From Toxonevra muliebris (Eukaryota > Arthropoda > Insecta > Diptera > Pallopteridae), in the NCBI GenBank assembly GCA_963691655.1, contig OY829326.1:60009776-60073775 (forward strand): 64,000 nucleotides of DNA, in the 5' to 3' direction. This document shows, one piece after another, positions 44,343-55,004 of this stretch. A model generated the notes under the pieces. That model saw only the letters and a list, made by a program, of their open reading frames with translations. It was not told the origin of the DNA and made no database searches. Position 1 is the first letter of the stretch. Every line of letters begins with the position of its first letter. The translations under genes and the position numbers were made by a program.

Positions 44343-44796
44343 CTGGAAGGGAGAATTAACATATGTTAATAACAGTTTTCTGGAAAATGAAAATTGCAGT
44401 TTTCCCGACTTAATTTTACAGCGCTGACGGTGTTGACAAAAATTTTGTTTGTAATTCTGCCGGCTAAAAAATAATTAGTATGCAAGAAGACGCCGTCGAA
44501 TCGGAGTGCAATTTGTGAAAACGGATCAAAATAAAGAAAAAGAAAACCGAATGAATTTTTTGATTTTATTTTGCCGGGTTATTAAATTTCAAAAAATTGA
44601 AATAAAAAGATAAAAACGAAAAGGGTTGAAAATAAATGAAAATTAATGTCTAATTATGTAGTATTTATAAACAAAAAGCGCGTATATTTACTATGTATTT
44701 ATGTGAATGTGTACTATAATTCTGGAGGCAGTAATAAATTCAGCTTGTGATTCTGCTGCTGTAGCTGACAACGATGTTTACATTTTAAACTTGCAG

Positions 44797-44894
44797 TTGA
44801 AGTTGAATTGGATGCAACAGCAATATCTGCAAAACACCAGCAAGCAACAACACTAAATAATATTAACGCGCGTTTAGCGAAAACGCATGACAAT
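44797..44894 (+). CDS. candidate internal exon of a host gene
   Basis: Acceptor AAACTTGCAG (ends 44796) and perfect donor GTAAGT (44895) enclose 98 bases. One frame is open, reading EVELDATAISAKHQQATTL and NNINARLAKTHDN. The other two frames stop. It leaves in phase 0, which is the entry phase of the terminal exon candidate at 49148. The family is not recognised. Confidence 0.5.
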
Positions 44895-44999
44895 GTAAGT
44901 CGAACGGATATTGAATATCCTGCGTGTGTTTGTTATCTATGAACGTGTGTGTATTTCTATGTATTTTCACACAAAAGAAAAAACCGCTTAAGTGCATTT

Positions 45000-45895
45000 G
45001 TTATATAAAGTATATCAATAAAAATAATCAAGAAACTGTGGCAGAACAAAGATGATTCCATAAATCATTAAATCATAAATATATAACATATTTCCTCCCT
45101 TAAATTTTAACTTTTTCGTGATTGCAACACCCAGTCATCGATATATATATAGGATAGTAAAAGTAAATTGAATTTATTAATCAATTCTGTATTTTATCTA
45201 CATGTTGTAAAATTTATTTCAGTTCTATATTTCAATTTTATATACGAAACCTGTGATTTTATGATTTGCCACAGTAAATTTTATTTTTATGAATTTCACC
45301 TATAAAGAATTAGTAGGTAATCAAATTTGGAAAAACACCGAAACGGGAAAGTTTTTGTCAGCGCTTCTTTTTTTCCTTGGTATACAGTTTTTTTTTTTGT
45401 AGTCTTGGCGCACGTGGGAGCATAAGACTTGGGAGCGTGTGAAGTATAAAACTCCATGGTTTTTCCACAAATGTATATACATAAATATGTACGTATGTAA
45501 GTATATCTTTGCCAAAGCAGAAGAGAAATAACCCACATACTTGTTGCTTGATACTTTTCTCCCCTCAGATTTTTATGTATCACTTGTGTATGTGTCTTTG
45601 GGGGTAAACTGAAATTTAATAACTGAAAATCTTTAAATTTGGGGAAAATATTTAAAATATGCAACATTATAGAATATGATTCGCGGGTGGTTTATAACTA
45701 AAAAAAAGAAAGCATTGGAAAAGTACAAAAGTATATTAAATTTTTAATGAGTCGATAAATCAATACTTGATATTTAGATTTTAAGGATTATTTCATTTTA
45801 CAGCTGTATTCCTTCGGCCTCATCTAAAAAAGTAAAAAAAAAAAGCTAAGTACAGTAACTATTCGTAAAAGCTTAGTATAGTATAATTTATTTCG
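45000..45895. other. non-coding stretch, probably intronic
   Basis: AT-rich, no recognised element. Two overlapping reverse-strand frames at 45296-45667 are low-quality and mutually exclusive, so neither is called. Confidence 0.4.
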
Positions 45896-45904
45896 CATTT
45901 CGCA

Positions 45905-45990
45905 CGCTTACAGTTTGCAAAAGAGCACAACCACTGGCCGACAGCAAAATGGCGAAACATATTGTGGACAGGCGAAAGCAAAATTATAAT
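45905..45990 (+). pseudogene. Tc1-like transposase scrap
   Basis: RLQFAKEHNHWPTAKWRNIL then WTGESKII is the segment up to the first catalytic block of Tc1-like transposases (W.DESK.); here the Asp is replaced by Gly. It sits immediately before, and in the same frame as, the LINE reverse transcriptase at about 46030. The Met that begins the long open frame (45962) lies inside this scrap. Confidence 0.75.
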
Positions 45991-46029
45991 TTTAAGTAAA
46001 CCAAAATTGGTGTTACAGTTGCCCTCTTC

Positions 46030-47263
46030 AAAAAAACAGATCTTTGGATCGTTGATTTCCCCATTTCAGCACGGCTTTCTTAAGGGTAGGTCTACAGTTA
46101 CAAATCTCTTGGAATTCACTACTCACATTATTAGTGGATTTTCTAATAACTTACAGACCGACGTAATATATACCGACTTCAGTAAGGCGTTTGATAAGGT
46201 TAATCACGATTTACTAATTAAAAAACTTGATTTACTTGGTTTTCCAATATTGCTGTTAAATTGGATTAATTCTTACTTAAAAAATAGAAATCAGAGAGTG
46301 GTGTTCAAGGGCTCAACATCATTCGCTATTGGAGTTCCATCTGGTGTACCTCAAGGTAGTCATCTTGGTCCCATTTTGTTCCTTATTTACATTAATGACC
46401 TCCCATCTGTTATCCGTCACTCAAAAATTTTGATGTATGCTGATGATGTAAAACTGTTTATTTCACACTATTCTGATGAGGCGTACAATTTGCTTCAATC
46501 TGACCTCACGGCATTATCACATTGGTGTCAGATAAACTTAATGTTTTTAAATTTAAAGAAATGTAAGTCTATGGTCTTTTCGAGACGTCAGCCAATTCCT
46601 TCACATTACTTTATAAATGATTATACCCTGGAGGTAGTGAACACTTTTACTGATTTGGGTATAGTTATGGATCCTAAATTGCGTTTTAATCTGCATATCA
46701 ATATGTGTGCTAATAAAGCAAAGGGAATTTTTGCATTCGTTAAAAGATGGGCTATTGAATTTAGTGATCCGTATATAACAAAAACACTTTTTACGGCACT
46801 GGTAAGACCTATTTTGGAGTATGGTTCAACAGTTTGGAGTCCTCAATATAATTGCTATAAAGACAGACTTGAGTCAGTTCAAAAACAGTTTCTCTTGTTT
46901 GCGTTAAGAAATTTACGTTGGAACCCATTACATAATTTACCTTCTTACATACATCGTCTAAAACTTATTGACCTACCGACATTAGACAGCAGAAGAACTA
47001 TGCTGAATGTTATGTTTGTGACTAAATTACTGAACGGTGACATTCATTCTGAATTTCTACTAAATAAAATTGACTTAAATATCCCAAATCGTTGTTCAAG
47101 GTATCCCATCTTGATTAAATTGAGTACTTGCCGATCTAACTATGCCCAAAATGATCCATTACGTTGCATGTGCAATGATTTCAACAACCAACATGGCTTA
47201 TTTGATATAACTGATTCCTTATTTTCTATAAAACAAGCAATTTTAAATTCCTTAAATGATTAA
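46030..47263 (+). pseudogene. 5'-truncated LINE reverse transcriptase, intact C-terminal frame
   Basis: A single uninterrupted frame carries ISPFQHGFLKGRSTVTNLLE (RT motif 1/2), VIYTDFSKAFDKVNHDLL (motif A, catalytic Asp), GVPQGSHLGPILFLIYINDL (motif B), KILMYADDVKLF (motif C, the catalytic Asp pair), then LGIVMDPKLRF and the thumb and C-terminal region to a TGA-free end at a TAA. There is no RNase H domain, which points to the Jockey/CR1 side of LINE diversity. Endonuclease and ORF1 are missing: the copy is 5' truncated at about 46000-46030, where it joins the Tc1 scrap. About 410 codons without damage in an otherwise decayed landscape suggests a young insertion. Confidence 0.9.
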
Positions 47264-47319
47264 ACAGCTGATGATCCTAATCTGTAGCTGTTTGAAAACC
47301 ATTGGGATATATTACTTTA

Positions 47320-47450
47320 CCCATTCACGAGTTGCGTTACACAGGCAGTCCGGGCTGTTTCTGTTTCGGTCACCGATCCGTTCGCTTTGCGGATGTGCCC
47401 CTCGGTCGGGTGGACGGGTAAGTGGGTCCGCTGGGATTCGTTCGTTAAAA
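47320..47450. other. GC-rich patch downstream of the LINE
   Basis: About 130 bases of markedly higher GC and CpG content (GGCAGTCCGGGCTGTTTCTG, CGGTCGGGTGGACGGGTAAG). All three frames are open. It could be the LINE's 3' UTR, or a fragment of something else; no motif decides. Confidence 0.4.
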
Positions 47451-47917
47451 AAAGAGGTTACAATTGGTATTGGTAATTTGAAAAAATGGCGCGTTGTTGA
47501 AATTTACTTTACGAAAACAGACCGTTTTTTCACTCTATTTTGTATGTAAAAAGTAAGAAGTATTCAACGTAGAAAGTTTTTTTTAGTTCCTGCGATAAGC
47601 ACTGGTTTTCTGAATAATATAGTGAAATCTGAGACGAATTGGTCAAGTTTTGTTTTTTGTGTCCCATCGTGCAGAAAAATATAATTTCGAGATAAATGAG
47701 TTTAAACTTCAGTCGGCCCTTTTACCTGCTTCTGCGCTCACCTGCTAAATAGGCTGTAGAAGTCGAAATTCTGGAAATATTGATACAAAAATTTTACAGT
47801 ATACTTTTAAAAGTCTATACTTTTGAAATATAAAAATAAATAAATTTTTTGAAAAATCTAGACCAGAAGGTGACCTTAAGTATGGAACCATGGATCAGCG
47901 AGTGTATGTGTATATTA

Positions 47918-48290
47918 GGGTGGGTCAAATTGTATCGGTCAAAAAAAATTGATGCTTGGTACCCCCTAGTTGTGTTCTATGGATCATTTTAAGCAACTTT
48001 TCCAATGAAAGTATAGTTCTATTTTGAATTCCGAGCCCCCCAATTTTCGAAAATAGGTATTTTCTCAACATTTTTAAGATTCGACTTGGACACAGCATTA
48101 AAAAAAATAGAAATAGCATTACAATATTTTGCTATGGGGGTTTTTTAGTACGAGAAAACCGAATATGACATTGATTTGCCGATAAAATTATGTTTTGATA
48201 CTCAATTTGAACAAAAAAGGCCTAAAATGTACAAAAATGGCAAAAAAAAATCGGATTATTTTTAATCGTCTAAGAACTGGAATAGACCCT
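47918..48290 (+). mobile_element. half of a long-terminal-repeat-type DNA element (GGGTGGGTC end)
   Basis: TTAGGGTGGGTCAAATTG at 47915 has the same start as the DD41D element at 51951 (TTAGGGCGGGTCGATG) and is followed by AT-rich non-coding sequence. The matching inverted end was not found, possibly because the LINE fossil at 48255 interrupts it. Confidence 0.4.
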
Positions 48291-48960
48291 CGGCCACGTC
48301 TTTATGATTGAGCTGGAACTAGTCCATCCAATCCCACAAAATGAACCAGGACCTATGTATAGAGCCGATGAACTCTACCTAACAAGTTCGCCAGCAGCTA
48401 CATTACCTGCAACGCCACAGTGGCCTGGTACCCAACAAAGTGTGCCTATGTTCTGTGTACTCAACTGCTGCAGACTGTCAAAACACTCCTTCAGCAACTT
48501 CGAAAAAAGCTCCATGTTGAAAGTGCTTTGAGTGCCGCTTGGAAGATCACAATCTTTGCAGCCTTTAATCTTTTCTAAAGGTTATTTCTGGCGTACGTCT
48601 CAATTGCGTATATTTTGGCGTGAAAGGCACTAGGTCAAGCTTTTGGAGCTTGTTAAGTTTGCTGATAGCCGAGCTCTGCTTGACTTTAGGCCACCAAACT
48701 TGTGCAGCATATGCTATGATTGCCCCAATTATTATAGTATACAGCCACCAAATCATCTTGGGAGTAAGACCCCAGGTATTTCCAAAGAGTTTTCTGCAGA
48801 CCTAGAAAGCCTCAATGGCTTTTATGAGAACATTGGTAAAGTGGCTCCTCCACTTACCAAGGACCAGAGTAGAGGCGACAGAATGCACCCTTTTGGACAG
48901 ACACATCGATTAATGTGTTGCATTGTGATTGTCATCATCCATATAAGACCATTATCAAGA
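48255..48960 (-). pseudogene. LINE ORF2 remnant: RT C-terminal part plus RNase H
   Basis: Reverse strand, several frames: VCPKGCILSPLLWSLV (RT motif B), a gap where the catalytic ADD motif should be, then CRKLFGNTWGLTPKMIWWLY, GAIIAYAAQVWWPKV, SSAISKLNKLQKL. Next comes the RNase H domain: AKIYAIETYARNNL, KIVIFQAALKALSTWS, then HFVG-type sequence and WVPGHCGVAGNVAAGELVR (Gly for the usual Asp) and LYIGPGSFCGIGWTSSSSII. An RNase H domain after RT is typical of the I/R1/LOA group. Deletions and frameshifts make it inactive. Confidence 0.88.
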
Positions 48961-49147
48961 AATAGTTGAAGTTCCATATCTACCCACTATGGCAAAATTG
49001 TAAGTTCTGTTTTGTCGCGCATATAGAACAATCATTACAGTGGCAAAAGAAACGCTCATCTCCCTGTTAGTTATACAAATTCTTTTGTTAGCCTTTGCTA
49101 CTGTAATTTTTCTTTTTATTTACCTTTTTTCCACATTCTTCATATAG

Positions 49148-49315
49148 CTGAACATTGATGCACGTAATCCATCAACAATGGCTCAGCCTTTCGAGACACT
49201 GCCACCAGCAAAATTAAAAAAACGAAACTTAAAATTATCATATCCTGCTAAGTGCAGCAAACCAGATCAAAGTTCCCATTTAAAAACAAAGAACTCATCG
49301 CGCTCTGCCGTCTAA
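49148..49315 (+). CDS. candidate terminal exon of a host gene
   Basis: A strong acceptor (TTTTTTCCACATTCTTCATATAG is its pyrimidine tract, ending at 49147) is followed by 55 codons in phase 0: LNIDARNPSTMAQPFETLPP, AKLKKRNLKLSYPAKCSK, DQSSHLKTKNSSRSAV and a TAA (49313-49315). An AATAAA occurs near 49688. An ATG in good context (CAACAATGG) lies inside, so it could alternatively hold a start codon. The phase agrees with the exon at 44797-44894, which would leave a 4.25 kb intron filled with transposons. The C-terminus is basic and serine-rich. No family recognised. Confidence 0.5.
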   Translation: MNIDARNPSTMAQPFETLPPAKLKKRNLKLSYPAKCSKPDQSSHLKTKNSSRSAV

Positions 49316-50284
49316 AGGCTGCTTCCTCACTGTTTAAAAAATCAAAATTCTCTCTAAACCACATCGAAAATCTTTCAAATGTATTTTTAATTTGCATTTG
49401 CTTCTGAATATTTTAAAAATCATCATTACGAATTTAGATTTTTGATGAGAGTTCCTTTTTTATGATAGTAATTAATTTTTTAAGCATCAAGTATCAATGT
49501 GGAAATGAATGAATTCAGTGTCTCATTAAAACCAATTCCTTTTTTCCATCGTAATCAATTAAAATTACGCAAGTCGCTTAATTCTTAGCCTTCCCAATTA
49601 ACTGCAGTAAATTTGTTTTTCTTTCAAAAAACTTTATGACCATCATTTCATTTAGTTTATTTTACTAAGACCACTTAATTAATTACAAAATAAATATTGC
49701 AGTCAAGACTTACATACATGCAATAATGTATTTTATATGTACATAAGTTATTCCCAGTTGTAGAAAGAGTCATTGAACTGAATAGTCATTGATTAGTCTA
49801 AAAAGAGCAATAGATTTCTGTAAAAATATCTTACCTGTTTGAAATGATATGCTGTGTAAGATAAGCTACTTATTTTTATTGCTTTTTAAACTTATTGTAG
49901 TGTATCTATGTAAGCTCTAAGTAAACCCAGAACAATCATATCCAATCAAATGAAATTATACACCCAATTGCATACTATGATAATGAACGTTGGTTTTAAC
50001 ATTTTATTGAGAAACCAAGGTAGAAACGACAACGCCATTGCAAAGCTGGCCACACGATGAAAAAGGCGCATACGGCTTATAGGCAGCCTATGCTGAGTAT
50101 AGTGACAACTCAAAGTCCTCCAATTCTAGATTATTTTTGGTTCATTGCTCATGAATCTATGGTCTTACTTTCTAATACTATTAGCTAGATTTGGATAGAG
50201 CCAGAAAGTAAAATCGGCCCAAAAAAATAATAATATTAAGAACGTTATGAAATTTTTAATATTTTTATAAACAACTTTTGGCAT
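49316..50284. other. probable 3' UTR and intergenic sequence
   Basis: AT-rich with no open frames of note. AATAAA near 49688 could end the transcript of the preceding exon. No repeats recognised. Confidence 0.35.
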
Positions 50285-50463
50285 GACCTTACCCCCCGTC
50301 TCCACGAGCAATAATTCATTGCATGCTATTAAAAATTTATTATTGTTTCCCATATAAAACACAAAAATTTTGTTTTGTTGTTTTTTCATTTTTAATGGGA
50401 AACAAGAATATATTTTTAATTGCATGCAATGAATTATTGCTCGCAGAGGCGAGGTGTTAGACC
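50285..50463. mobile_element. ~180-bp MITE with long inverted arms
   Basis: GAGCAATAATTCATTGCATG occurs near 50306 and, inverted (CATGCAATGAATTATTGCTC), near 50424. Similarity extends outward through CTCC/CGCCTC to the ends and inward through AATT/ATTAAAAAT and TTGTTTCCCAT. The arms take up about 65 bases each. Non-coding. The target duplication is ambiguous. Confidence 0.8.
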
Positions 50464-50570
50464 ATGAATACACTGGCGCAAGTATGAGCCACTCTGTGAA
50501 AGAAACAGGTAAAAAATTAAGTAGTAAGAAAGAGATGGAAAGGATGGACCAAATTCAAAAATAAAATAAC

Positions 50571-51491
50571 CAGGGACCGAAAATAACTGTTATTTTCCAT
50601 TTTTCAACTCAAAAAGTCATCCACAAAAAATAGCCGTAGGGGATCTTCAAGTGTACGGTTGTGATCCTCACGGACTAAATTCCACAAATATTGTATGACT
50701 TTTATGATTTTTGGCGAGAAATAATAATTATATTTGACTTTTATTTTGTCGGGCAAAAAAAAACAGTTATTTTATGACTTTTATTTTGTTGGCCAAAACG
50801 AGCCAGTTAATTTATGACTTTTTTTTTTTTGGACAAAAATAAATGGTCAACCCTTATAACTAATTAATGAAGCACCGAAAATACATAGTGCTATATATTT
50901 TTAAAAAGTAGTCGTTGAGACCTTTTCAACGGTATACAATACATTGGGATCCGCTTTATTCCATTTTATGACCTTTGCCCATATGTAAATATACGAACTG
51001 GAATACAAAATTGGCAATAACTTCGAATCTAGGCATCGGCCATACAAAGTACAATACATTTTCGAAAAGTACACGAAAAGACTTTCCTAATGGTTTCAGA
51101 ATTTTTTGGATGCCCTTTACTTTAATATTTCATACCCCAAAGCCTATTTATTTTTATACCTACTTTGGTCATTGAAGCAGTTGAATCGAATGGCATCACT
51201 TTTTTTTTAATTGCTCAAGCCATTCGCTTGCAAATAGGGTTGACCATTTATTCTTGTCCAAAAAATAAAAGTCACAAAATAACTGGTTCGTTTTGGCCAA
51301 CAAAATAAAAGTCACAACATAACTGTTTCTTTTGCCCGAAAAAAATAAAAGTCAAATATAACTATTATTTCTTGCCAAATATCAAAAAAGTCAACAATTT
51401 AGCGTTTTATTTAGCCAATCACGTTAAAAGTCACAAAATAACTTTTAATATTTGACTTTTACTATAAAACGCATAACTGTCAGGGTCCCTG
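50571..51491. mobile_element. hAT element with foldback arms and exact 8-bp target duplication
   Basis: It starts CAGGGACCGAAAATAACTG (50571) and ends CAGGGTCCCTG (51491). Identical AAAATAAC sits on both sides (50563-50570, 51492-51499). The arms (about 50570-50850 and 51234-51491) are inverted copies of each other and are made of ~36-40 bp direct subrepeats (ATGACTTTTATTTTGTTGGC and variants). The ~380-base centre is non-coding. Repeat-bearing inverted arms are a foldback organisation; the 8-bp duplication places it with hAT. Confidence 0.92.
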
Positions 51492-51952
51492 AAAATAACT
51501 ATAAAAATTCCAATTTTGACTGAGACAACATCAACAAAAAAACAAAATGTCGACCGAAAATGGCTTTTTTTGTTTTCTTTTTTGTTAGTTTTTTATAAGA
51601 TATTTAAAACACAAAAATTAAATTTATTTTTTATTTTTCAAGCAAAAAAAAAACACGAGCTTAAAAAAAGTAACGAAACAATGTTCACGTTCAAAAGACT
51701 CCTCCGCTCCGCCACTGCTGCCTGTGTGTCTTATGAACGCAAATTGATCACTTTATGATCAACCAAAAATTATATTGAGCTGTCGTCATTTCATTGAGCG
51801 TATTATTTTTCTGATACTTCAGCTCAACGGAACCAATGTGGTATTGACACCGCCGTTTCTTTTTGTTACAAAAACAAATGCAATATGGTTGCGCTAGTGT
51901 GAGCACGACAGTCTTACCCAAGACGTTCATGCTTGCGATAATGTGTCCATTA

Positions 51953-53386
51953 GGGCGGGTCGATGAAAAAAGTTTGAAAAGTCCATCCCCTTTTTGAAAG
52001 CTTATGTGGCGAGTATCTCGAAACCCTAATCTCGGACCACCCTAAAAACAACCCAAATAATTTTTTCATCATAACTTTGGTGTTTGATGTCCGATATTCA
52101 TAAATGAAATACTATTGTAAACGTCTTGACAAGTGTAATATTTCCTTCTTAGATGTTAACAAACAAAGGACTAAAACAATTCACTTTAAAATATAAAATA
52201 AATTTATAAAAAGCAACAGAAATATAAAATGAACATAAAAAGTTTAACTCAAATCGAATTTAAGTAAATATGTAAATAATTAATTTTTTTGAAATGCAAA
52301 ACTTTCCCGATCGAGTCTTAAAAAATGTTTGTATAAAGAAAATGATCGCTCTACATCAACAGACGGACGATAGGAGCATAAAATTTATTTATAGAATAGT
52401 TTCTAGAACAATTTTCTTCATTAAATTCCAAATTTACATATCTGTGGCCTCATCTATGGAAACCCATAAGAAGTGGTTTTTAGAGCGAACTTAATTTCTT
52501 TTAATAAACGAATATATATTTGGCCGATATAAGTATTGCGCAGTGACGTTTCAAGAGGAATGATTTCATTAATAAAGGGTTTTCCATTAAGGACATAACA
52601 ATTTTATCTATTAATAAAACACAGAATTTTTTCGGTCATATGACCACCACGAGCCCGGTTACAGCGAAAACAACCGTCATGATTGACATCAACGATATCT
52701 GGTTTCAACAAGACGGTACCACTAGCCACACAGCACGCGTCATAATCGGTTTATTGAAAGGCAAATTCGGTGAACGTGTTATCTCGAGAAATGGTCCGGT
52801 GGAATGGCCGCCTCGTTCATGCGATCTAACGCCATTGGATTTTTTTTTTATGGTGCTACATCAAGTCACTGGTCTATGCCAACAAGTCAGCAACTTTAGA
52901 CGAGCTCAAAGACAATATCAAACGCGAAATTGCCAACGTTGCGGTCGAAATGTGTGCGAGAGTGTTGGGAAATCGGGTCCAAAGAATCGATCGCAGAATT
53001 GCATCAAAAATCTAAGTAGCTATAACTTGTTTGTTTATGGATTTAATTGAACACTTCATGGGCAAGAATTTAATGGTTTTTTAAGGGCTTTAATTTAGTG
53101 AAAAATAAAAATGCATTTAAGAGGGTAGAACTTTGAGTAACTGACTTCACTAGTGAAATCTGACTTCGGAGATAAATAACATCTAAGAAGGAAATATTAC
53201 ACTTGTCAAGGCGCTTACACCAATATTTCATTTATGAATATCAAATACCAAAGCTATGATGAAAAAATCATTTTGGCTGTTTTTAGGGTAGTCCGAGATT
53301 AGGGTTTCGAGATACTCTCCACATAAGCTTTCAAACAGGGGGTGGACTTTTCAAACTTTTTTTTTTATATGGGGACCGACCCGCTT
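51953..53386 (+). mobile_element. DD41D (rosa-type) element with ~215-bp terminal inverted repeats
   Basis: Flanked by TA (51951-51952, 53387-53388). The left end starts GGGCGGGTCGATGAAAAAAG, the right is its inverse. Similarity then continues for about 215 bases through CTCGAAACCCTAATCTCGGA, ATCATAACTTTGG and AATATTTCCTTCTTAGATG on the left, mirrored on the right (53160-53386). The only gene trace is the transposase C-terminal part. The element is 1434 bases. Confidence 0.9.
52640..53050 (+). pseudogene. DD41D transposase, C-terminal fragment
   Basis: DIWFQQDGTTSHTARVIIGL carries the second catalytic aspartate and EWPPRSCDLTPLDFFF the third. By count they are separated by 41 residues, the DD41D signature described for rosa elements of the IS630-Tc1-mariner superfamily. 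After DFFF a frameshift hides the usual tail; a shifted frame reads KSLVYANKSATLDELKDNIK and REIANVAVEMC. The helix-turn-helix domains and first aspartate are absent from the 52260-52640 segment. Inactive, but its ends could still be mobilised by an intact relative. Confidence 0.85.
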
Positions 53387-53673
53387 TAGTATCCATGGTC
53401 TTACAAAATAAACGGTGAGAAAAGTAGGAAACATTTTTCGGTGAATATACTTTATTAGAGAGCGTATCCATCTTCACCATTTTGGAGTTAACGATTTCAA
53501 AAACCTAAATTTTCATTAATTTTTTTCTTTTTCTAGTTATGTAAACTTTGCAAATAAAATTTATTGAAGCAAAATTATTAAAGTTATTTAAATTTATTAG
53601 TTATTTAAAAAAAAATTCGCCCCTATACCACCAATCTTCCTAGCCCCCTTTCCCCTCATCTCTGATTTCTTAA

Positions 53674-55000
53674 GGGGACATTCCAGTTTAAAATTAGAAA
53701 AAAATGTTTTCTTTGGGGGATTGTTTTTTATAAACTATGATATTTTACTACAAAATTGCTCTTAGTATCTTATTGAAGAACAAAAAAAAATGTTTTTGAC
53801 CACTTTTAATACACTATGGTGGCGGTAGACGACATCTTCAAAGAAAACCATTTTTAGTGGTAGGTTGGATTCCGATTTTCCTAATAAAGATAAAGACATA
53901 AGCCAAAAAAGATTTTATTTACTAGACATTTCTCTATATTTCCCCTTTTTTATGATCTTTTTTCTCTAAAAAATGAAAAAAAAAACACAAATTTTTACTT
54001 TTAATTTCTGTTATATAAAAAAAGGAGGAGGGAATATTCGAGCTTTTGAGGTTTCAATTATAGCCATTTTTTTTTTAAAATAAATTTTTACTTTTATTAC
54101 TAAAATTTGCCCCGAAACGTTGGGAGAAAAGTATGAAATAGTTAACTACTTGCATATGAAAATTTCGACCAAAAAGCCTGTCATTATAATCACGTTAACA
54201 AATTACTTTTTGTCAGCCAATCCTGGTGCATATTGAAGGTCTTCAATTTCTGTCAACTTCTTTCGATGCTCTAATTGGGGCTTTTTTCTTGCTGTACGTG
54301 CTTCTTTAGAATGTCATCCGCTCGTGCTGTTGGCTTGAGCTAAGAGAGTTTCAACGTGTTTTTTGGCGATTCTGAAAAAGTATGCCGATTATGAATCGGA
54401 TGCCAGTTTTTCAAAATTTTAAATGGCAGAAAGATTTTTGATCTGATTAACTTGAAACCCATTACTCGGGAGTTTTCGGGGTCGTTGTTTACGAATCTGG
54501 CAAAATGGCGATTACAATATGGCAGAAAAATTTTTTAAAATTTATGATTCTCACGTTACTGAGGAGTTTTGAGGCCAGATATGTAATCAGAGACCCTGAA
54601 TCCGATGAACTTGAGAAATACTCAGTCATATCGAATCCGCCTTTTTGAGTTTTGAAAATCCGGGTAATGAGTTTCAAGCGAACCCGATAAATTTTTGAAA
54701 ATTCATCCTCCATATTGGATCCGCAATTTTGAATTTTAAAAACCTTAAGTCCGATTCGTGATCAACTGAAAACTCCTGAGTAACGGTTTAGAAATCAAGT
54801 AATTGTTTACTTTAACAGCTATTTCTTCGAAAACTTGGTTTTAGACGTTAGGTCTCTTTTTTAGGACATCAAGGCACAATTATTTGTATAACTTTCGTTT
54901 CACTTCGAATAATTCAGTAATATTTTAGGAAAGTGTTTTTTAAACTATAAGGAACCCAAAAATCAAAAAACAAAATTGAATTTTAAACTGGAACGTCCCC
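53674..55000. mobile_element. TTAA-flanked (piggyBac-type) non-autonomous element
   Basis: GGGGACATTCCAGTTTAAAA follows TTAA (53670-53673). The inverse (TTTTAAACTGGAACGTCCCC) ends at 55000, followed by TTAA (55001-55004). TTAA duplication is characteristic of piggyBac-type elements. There is no transposase. The interior holds a C-rich/G-rich hairpin pair near 53940-54030 and diverged subrepeats near 54360-54790 (TTACTCGGGAGTTTTC, TTACTGAGGAGTTTTGAGG and inverted relatives). A related copy is at 58315-58732. Confidence 0.85.
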
Positions 55001-55004
55001 TTAA

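Noticed and set aside
45296..45667. 123-codon reverse-strand frame
   Set aside because: Overlaps a second frame, passes through TACGTATG microsatellite, and has no family resemblance.
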